This document shows positions 60,233-64,000 of a DNA stretch of 64,000 nucleotides, one piece after another (positions within the stretch are counted from its first letter, which is position 1; the number at the start of each line of letters is the position of its first letter). A program made the position numbers and the translations under genes. The DNA lies in NCBI GenBank assembly GCA_036365515.1, contig CM070874.1, forward strand, positions 171,295,797 through 171,359,796, written 5' to 3'. The stretch comes from Torymus aiolomorphi. Its lineage: Eukaryota; Arthropoda; Insecta; Hymenoptera; Torymidae. The notes beneath the pieces were generated by a model that was not told the DNA's origin, did no database searches, and saw only the letters and a list, made by a program, of their open reading frames with translations.

Positions 60233-60340
60233 TGTTATATCTGTAACGTATCTCTAAATTTAAATGTTATGTTCATATTAGCATCAGTATTTCTCTTTGA
60301 CCCACAAAATTATGTGATTACGAATTTAAACGACGCAGCA
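60233..60340 (+). repeat. Truncated gypsy 3' LTR
   Basis: 108 bp matching 39604-39711. It stops abruptly at GACGCAGCA, where Helitron helicase sequence begins; over 500 bp of LTR are missing. Confidence 0.85.
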
Positions 60341-60596
60341 TAATAAAATATTGAAATTGATCGATATTGATGAAATGACTTATTATAGTATAGATACTGC
60401 TACATATAAAGGTGTTGATCTATCAGATGATAATATTTACATAAATTTTCCTATTGAATATTTGCATAATATTCGTGAAGGTTTACCTTCACATAAATTA
60501 AATCTGAAAATTAATGTGATAGTAATGATAATAAGAAACTTAAGTGTAAATGATGGTTTATGCAATGGAACACGATTAAAAATAACTAGACTATAG
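60341..60596 (+). pseudogene. Helitron helicase fragment 3 (C-terminus)
   Basis: Encodes TYYSIDTATYKG, FPIEYLHNIREGLPSHKLNLK and LCNGTRLKITRL, the C-terminal motifs of Helitron PIF1-like helicases. By comparison with the family, about 100 codons between this piece and GGDFRQILPVI at 39537 are missing, lost with the end of the gypsy LTR. Confidence 0.85.
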
Positions 60597-60781
60597 ATGT
60601 AGGAATCCTAATAATATATTTATTCAAAATGATCCGGAAAATACAGAGGAAATTATCAATATTGTGTGGAAAGAAATTTTTGATGAACAATTATAATTAT
60701 TCTTATATTTATTATGTAATAAAATTAAAAATTATTTATTATAATATTTATATTAATTCAAGGTATATTAAATTAAAAAAC

Positions 60782-61184
60782 ATGGCAGACCAAGGTGATG
60801 TAAAACCAATACCATTACGTTGGGATCCAAAAGAAAAAAAATTTATAGAAATTCACACCATTAAACAAGCTCAAATTTTAGACGATTTAAATAAACAATT
60901 GTTAGAACATGACCACGAGGACAATAATTATATGAACAATTTAATAGATGAATACAATAATCATTTAAACCAAAATAAAACAGAATTTCCAGTATTATGG
61001 GATCCAGAAAAAAAAATATGGAGAAGTGTATACATTGGAAGAAGAAAATCGACTATCCGAATTAAATACAAAAATAGAAGAATATATAAAAGAAACAAAT
61101 AAGTATAATGAATATTTAGAGGAGACATTGAAAGAATATAACTTAAATTATATAAAAAATCTAATTGAAAATCTTAGTAGATAA
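60782..61184 (+). pseudogene. Unknown Helitron-borne ORF with WDP repeats and coiled coil
   Basis: Not recognised. From the ATG at 60782 the frame encodes two similar short units, LRWDPKEKKFIEI and VLWDPEKKIWRSV, about 55 residues apart. After a one-base frame change near 61030 it continues as a charged, heptad-like segment (ENRLSELNTKIEEYIKETNK) to TAA at 61182-61184. The intact protein would be about 134 residues, probably a coiled coil. It lies downstream of the helicase on the same strand, so an accessory gene of the Helitron or a captured gene is possible. Confidence 0.5.
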
Positions 61185-61189
61185 TTGGT

Positions 61190-61760
61190 CTGTTTTCAGT
61201 GACCTTCAAAATTGGTCTACTTTTATTGACTTTTAAATTAAAAAAAAAATGTATTAAAAAATGTCTTCATTGGTCTGCTATCAACGACATTATTAAAAAA
61301 TGTTTTTAAAATCGGTCTGCTATCAGCGATCTTTAAAATTAGTCTCCTATCAACGACCTTCAAAACCAGTCTGTTATCAGCGACCTTCAAAATCGGTCTG
61401 CTATCAGCGACCTTCAAAATCGGTCTGCTGTCAGAACTCCAAAATTGATTAGCTTTCAAATATCGGTCTGCTATCAGCGATCTTCAAAATCGATCTGCTA
61501 TCAGCGACCTTCAAAATAGGTCTGACATATACATGTCAGTATTCAGATCTCCAAAATTGATTAGCTTTCAACAACCTTTAAAATTAATATATTTTCAATG
61601 ACTTACAAACTGATCTTTTGCTTAACCTTCAAAATCGATCTACTTTTAGAATTCAACAACGGTTTCGATTTAAGTTTCGGTCTGCTTTCAGCGACCTTCA
61701 TAATTAATATTTTTAGCGTCATACTTTGAGCGACCTTTAAAATCAATATGAAGTTCAAAA
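61190..61760. repeat. ~27-bp minisatellite
   Basis: About 15 diverged copies of a unit close to CGGTCTGCTATCAGCGACC plus TTCAAAAT. The unit is sharpest at 61350-61510 and decays outward. The antisense open frame over it is a repeat translation. Confidence 0.85.
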
Positions 61761-61784
61761 GCTTTGAATGACTTTAAAGTTTAA

Positions 61785-62345
61785 AATTTATGTTATTTAA
61801 ATAACTATAAAAATGTTTAAAAATATAACATATGTTTATTTAATAAAATAAAATTAATACTTGAAAATTATACAGTTTTCTTAACAGAGGAATAGGCCTT
61901 TTTTACTAACTTTTTATTATGAAAACAAAAAATGACATATTTAATGGAAAATGAATTCAAAGATAGAAAAAAAGGGGAAACCTCTATAAAAAAATGCGCC
62001 TATCTATCTACCTCTTGGGTGGCGTGGAAAAGATAGACTTTTTATATCTCTATATAATATATAGAGTCTCTGTCACTGTTCAGCCCATATATTATCTTTA
62101 CCTAGAGATATAAAATTTCCTCATATGTCGTACAGAAAATTATTTGTCCTCATCCATAATTTCAGGATCAAGCGGAGCGAAGGCCCACCTCGCTTGCGTT
62201 CGTGGTCCTCATTGCTACCGAAGGCAATATACAATTTTTCCACATACCGTACAGAAAGTTATTTGTACTTAATCTTTGATTTCAGTGTCGGAAACGTCAC
62301 ATAACCTCACTCCTAGAAACTGTGATGCCTATGCTCGTATGTTAA
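61785..62345. repeat. Right inverted arm (matches 36408-36835)
   Basis: Reverse complement of the left arm, with two extra blocks (about 62040-62120 and 62165-62225). Confidence 0.75.
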
Positions 62346-62454
62346 ATTTTTTTTTAGATCAAGACTTATGATCCTTACTTATTTTTAATAATATCTATAT
62401 AATAATCTCTACTATTTTTAATTTTAGAATAAAAACTAATAAATAAAAAGTCCA

Positions 62455-62504
62455 CTGACTAATGGGGGGTTGGCGAGCGGAGCGAGCAGGGGGGTACCCC
62501 CTAG
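62455..62504 (+). other. Helitron 3' terminus
   Basis: GGCGAGCGGAGCGAGCAG, a palindrome GGGGGTACCCCC, then CTAG ending at 62504 with T following. A GC-rich hairpin shortly before CTRR and insertion before T is the Helitron 3' end signature. Confidence 0.75.
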
Positions 62505-62654
62505 TATATATATATGAAACAGGACTTATGTTGACTTGGCGTGTTAATACTTATGTAAAATTAACATGTAAAAATTATGCGGACATCATAAGTACCGCAA
62601 AGTCAGCATAAGTCTCGCACCAGTTCAGAAATTGTCTGCATAAGTCACGTTCCA

Positions 62655-62656
62655 TA

Positions 62657-62702
<46 letters not shown>
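62655..62702. repeat. (AT)n microsatellite
   Basis: Over 20 AT dinucleotides. Confidence 0.95.
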
Positions 62703-62704
<2 letters not shown>

Positions 62705-62935
62705 GATCCCCCCATCCGTTTATGGAGCCCATCCCTGTATATTAGTACCTACAGCCCAGAGATCCCTATGGCAAGTGACTAAAGAAATAATGGACCCTGG
62801 GGTTATAGACTCTAGATCGGGCTCCATAAACGCCCGAGAAAAATATTTTATGGGACCCGGGCTCCATAAAAGAAAACGGGCTCCATAAATATGCTCATGT
62901 GTATAAAAGGGCTCCATAAATCTGTTAAAACAAAT
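62703..62935. repeat. Short repeat GGGCTCCATAAA in both orientations
   Basis: GGGCTCCATAAA occurs at about 62819, 62868, 62879 and 62909, and inverted (TTTATGGAGCCC) at 62719. It is flanked by AT microsatellites. No gene. Confidence 0.7.
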
Positions 62936-62943
62936 ATATATAT

Positions 62944-63201
62944 ATATATGAGTTGCAACCCTTATTTTTTTAGAACGCTAGCAGAGTTTTGTGACTTTTT
63001 CTTTCAAAATTGAGAAAATAACCAATATTTAATAAAATCAGTTTGTTCAACTAAATATTAAAAATTAAGGTTGCGTATTTCTGAAGATTAAGATTACAGT
63101 ATCTTATATAAACATATGATTTATTAGATACTGATTATTTTCTTAATTTTTTAAGAAAAAGTTACAAAACCCTGTTGCCCTTCTAAAAAATAAGGGTAGC
63201 A
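62944..63201. repeat. Foldback repeat
   Basis: GTTGCAACCCTTATTTTTTT with the following ~60 bp (62944-63030) is repeated inverted at about 63120-63201 around a ~90-bp centre. MITE-like. Confidence 0.65.
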
Positions 63202-64000
63202 ACTCCGTGAGCCGAAAACCGTGGATAATATTGTCGTTTATAACAAATAGTTAGTACATTTTAGAGAAAATGTTGTTTAATAGTATAAATTAGTGATGAT
63301 ATATAATACACTGTTTTGGAGGAAGGATGAACTTCCGGGGATGATTTTCACCCCTTCAAAGTGTATTATTCACAGATAAAATATATAAATATTTTTCGCT
63401 TTTTGGTTCACTACAAGATATAAAAGTTTAAATAAACATGTTTTGTTCTTGTCGAATTCGACTAAACATTAGGTTTTCGAAAAAAACTTTACAATAATTC
63501 GTTTAAACAAATAGTTTAATCAAACAATTTTTTGCAAAATTAATGATAAATTAGTATTTCGTATTGCCCGAAAGCACTAAAATTACATACCGTTTGTCTG
63601 TGTTATTGGTCAAAATTTTATGGTATTTAACGGAGAGAACATTAAGGTATGTAGGGGTGGTTCTTACCAGTTAAGAATGTCTATTTTACTTTTTGAAGAA
63701 TGCATGTGACTGTAAAAAACATTTAGAGAAAAAACTTTCTAAAAGAAATAAATTTAATCTTCCATTGCTTAGTTAAGACCAAAAGGGGTTGTACCCCGCA
63801 AAAAGATATATTTTGGTCAAAACCACGAGACAGGTCAACTTTGTATATTAATATTCTTTTAAGTGGAATGATTTTTAAGGAGATATATAATTTATTGTAA
63901 TTTTTATTGCTGAAAATTGATTAAAAACTTAATTTCCTTTAAAATAATTTGGGTTGCTACCCTTAAAATTGAAAGTGATGCAGATTTCTGGCCTTTTTTA
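63202..64000 (-). repeat. Dispersed repeat, copy 2
   Basis: Reverse complement of 26470-27240 plus 28289-28340 without the solo LTR. It runs off the end of the window. Confidence 0.85.

Larger units (their letters stand above)
39604..60340 (+). mobile_element. Gypsy-class LTR retrotransposon with env-like gene, with nested insertions
   Basis: The left LTR is 39604-40235. The right end at 60233-60340 repeats the first 108 bp of that LTR and follows a purine tract (CTAAGGGGGAGG). Gag, pol (protease, RT, RNase H, integrase) and an envelope-like gene are in gypsy/errantivirus order. Inserts are a palindromic element (42143-42330), a foldback element (43405-43925), a 144-bp MITE (46548-46691) and a BEL element (52063-59724). 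A second purine tract with a TGT start lies at 50930-50945. An antisense spliced gene lies between env and the 3' LTR. Confidence 0.8.
36408..62504 (+). mobile_element. Helitron, expanded to 26 kb by nested insertions
   Basis: Helicase sequence occurs in three pieces (36860-36994, 38589-39603, 60341-60596). The right end is a Helitron-type terminus: a GGGGGTACCCCC palindrome followed by CTAG at 62501-62504 and then T. A Penelope-like element and a gypsy element (which itself holds a BEL element) account for most of the length. No Rep domain is left. The 5' end is not certain; 36408 is the outer limit of an inverted arm matching 61785-62345. Confidence 0.7.

Noticed and set aside
61238..61459. 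73-codon minus-strand frame with repeated residues
   Set aside because: Translation of the 27-bp minisatellite.

Overview
The window is eukaryotic nuclear DNA from an arthropod, most likely an insect. The sequence shows AT-rich DNA, long microsatellites, an arthropod-type TATA plus TCAGTT promoter, a Drosophila copia-type primer binding site, and BEL/Pao, gypsy-with-env, Penelope, Helitron and piggyBac elements. A hymenopteran is my guess and is not proven. I see no intact host housekeeping gene, rRNA, tRNA or CRISPR array. Almost everything is a graveyard of nested transposable elements, and nearly every coding sequence is broken by stops or frameshifts.

Layout. 1-2.5 kb: a piggyBac-like element with about 240-bp inverted arms and a broken transposase. 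3.06-13.08 kb: a 330-bp tandem repeat split by an 8,856-bp element (3674-12529) with 17-bp terminal inverted repeats and TTAA duplications. That element has no transposase and carries a 141-bp satellite, duplicated GC-rich exon-like DNA and a two-orientation array of about 190-bp hairpin repeats. 13.4-21.7 kb: a transposon with about 1.3-kb terminal inverted repeats and one large degraded gene (Zn-binding N-terminus, XPG/PIN-like acidic motifs, C-terminal CXC domain). 21.7-24.6 kb: a dead 5'-truncated LINE. 25.7-28.4 kb: a BEL protease fragment and a dispersed repeat holding a 1,048-bp solo LTR. 29.1-33.9 kb: a complete but dead copia element (TSD GAAAT). 34-36 kb: a BEL/Pao deletion derivative.

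36.4-62.5 kb is a nested stack. A Helitron (helicase fragments, an accessory ORF, 3' end CTAG at 62504) was hit by a Penelope-like element (37008-38575, 13-bp TSD) and by a gypsy-class element with an envelope-like gene (39604-60340). The gypsy element was in turn hit by a palindromic insert, a foldback element, a 144-bp MITE and a full BEL element (52063-59724, TSD CTTAC). The last kilobases are minisatellites, a foldback repeat and a second copy of the 26-28 kb dispersed repeat.

The most unusual signal is a small spliced gene on the minus strand between the gypsy env and its 3' LTR. It has a TATA box, an arthropod initiator, a start codon, two introns with good splice sites and three exons joined in phase 0 (84 codons). 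The BEL element sits in its first intron, immediately behind the 5' splice site, and its target duplication keeps that site intact. I do not recognise the protein. Other strong leads are the TTAA element, the long-TIR nuclease/CXC element, the gag with about a dozen zinc-knuckle units, and a 168-bp perfect inverted duplication inside env.
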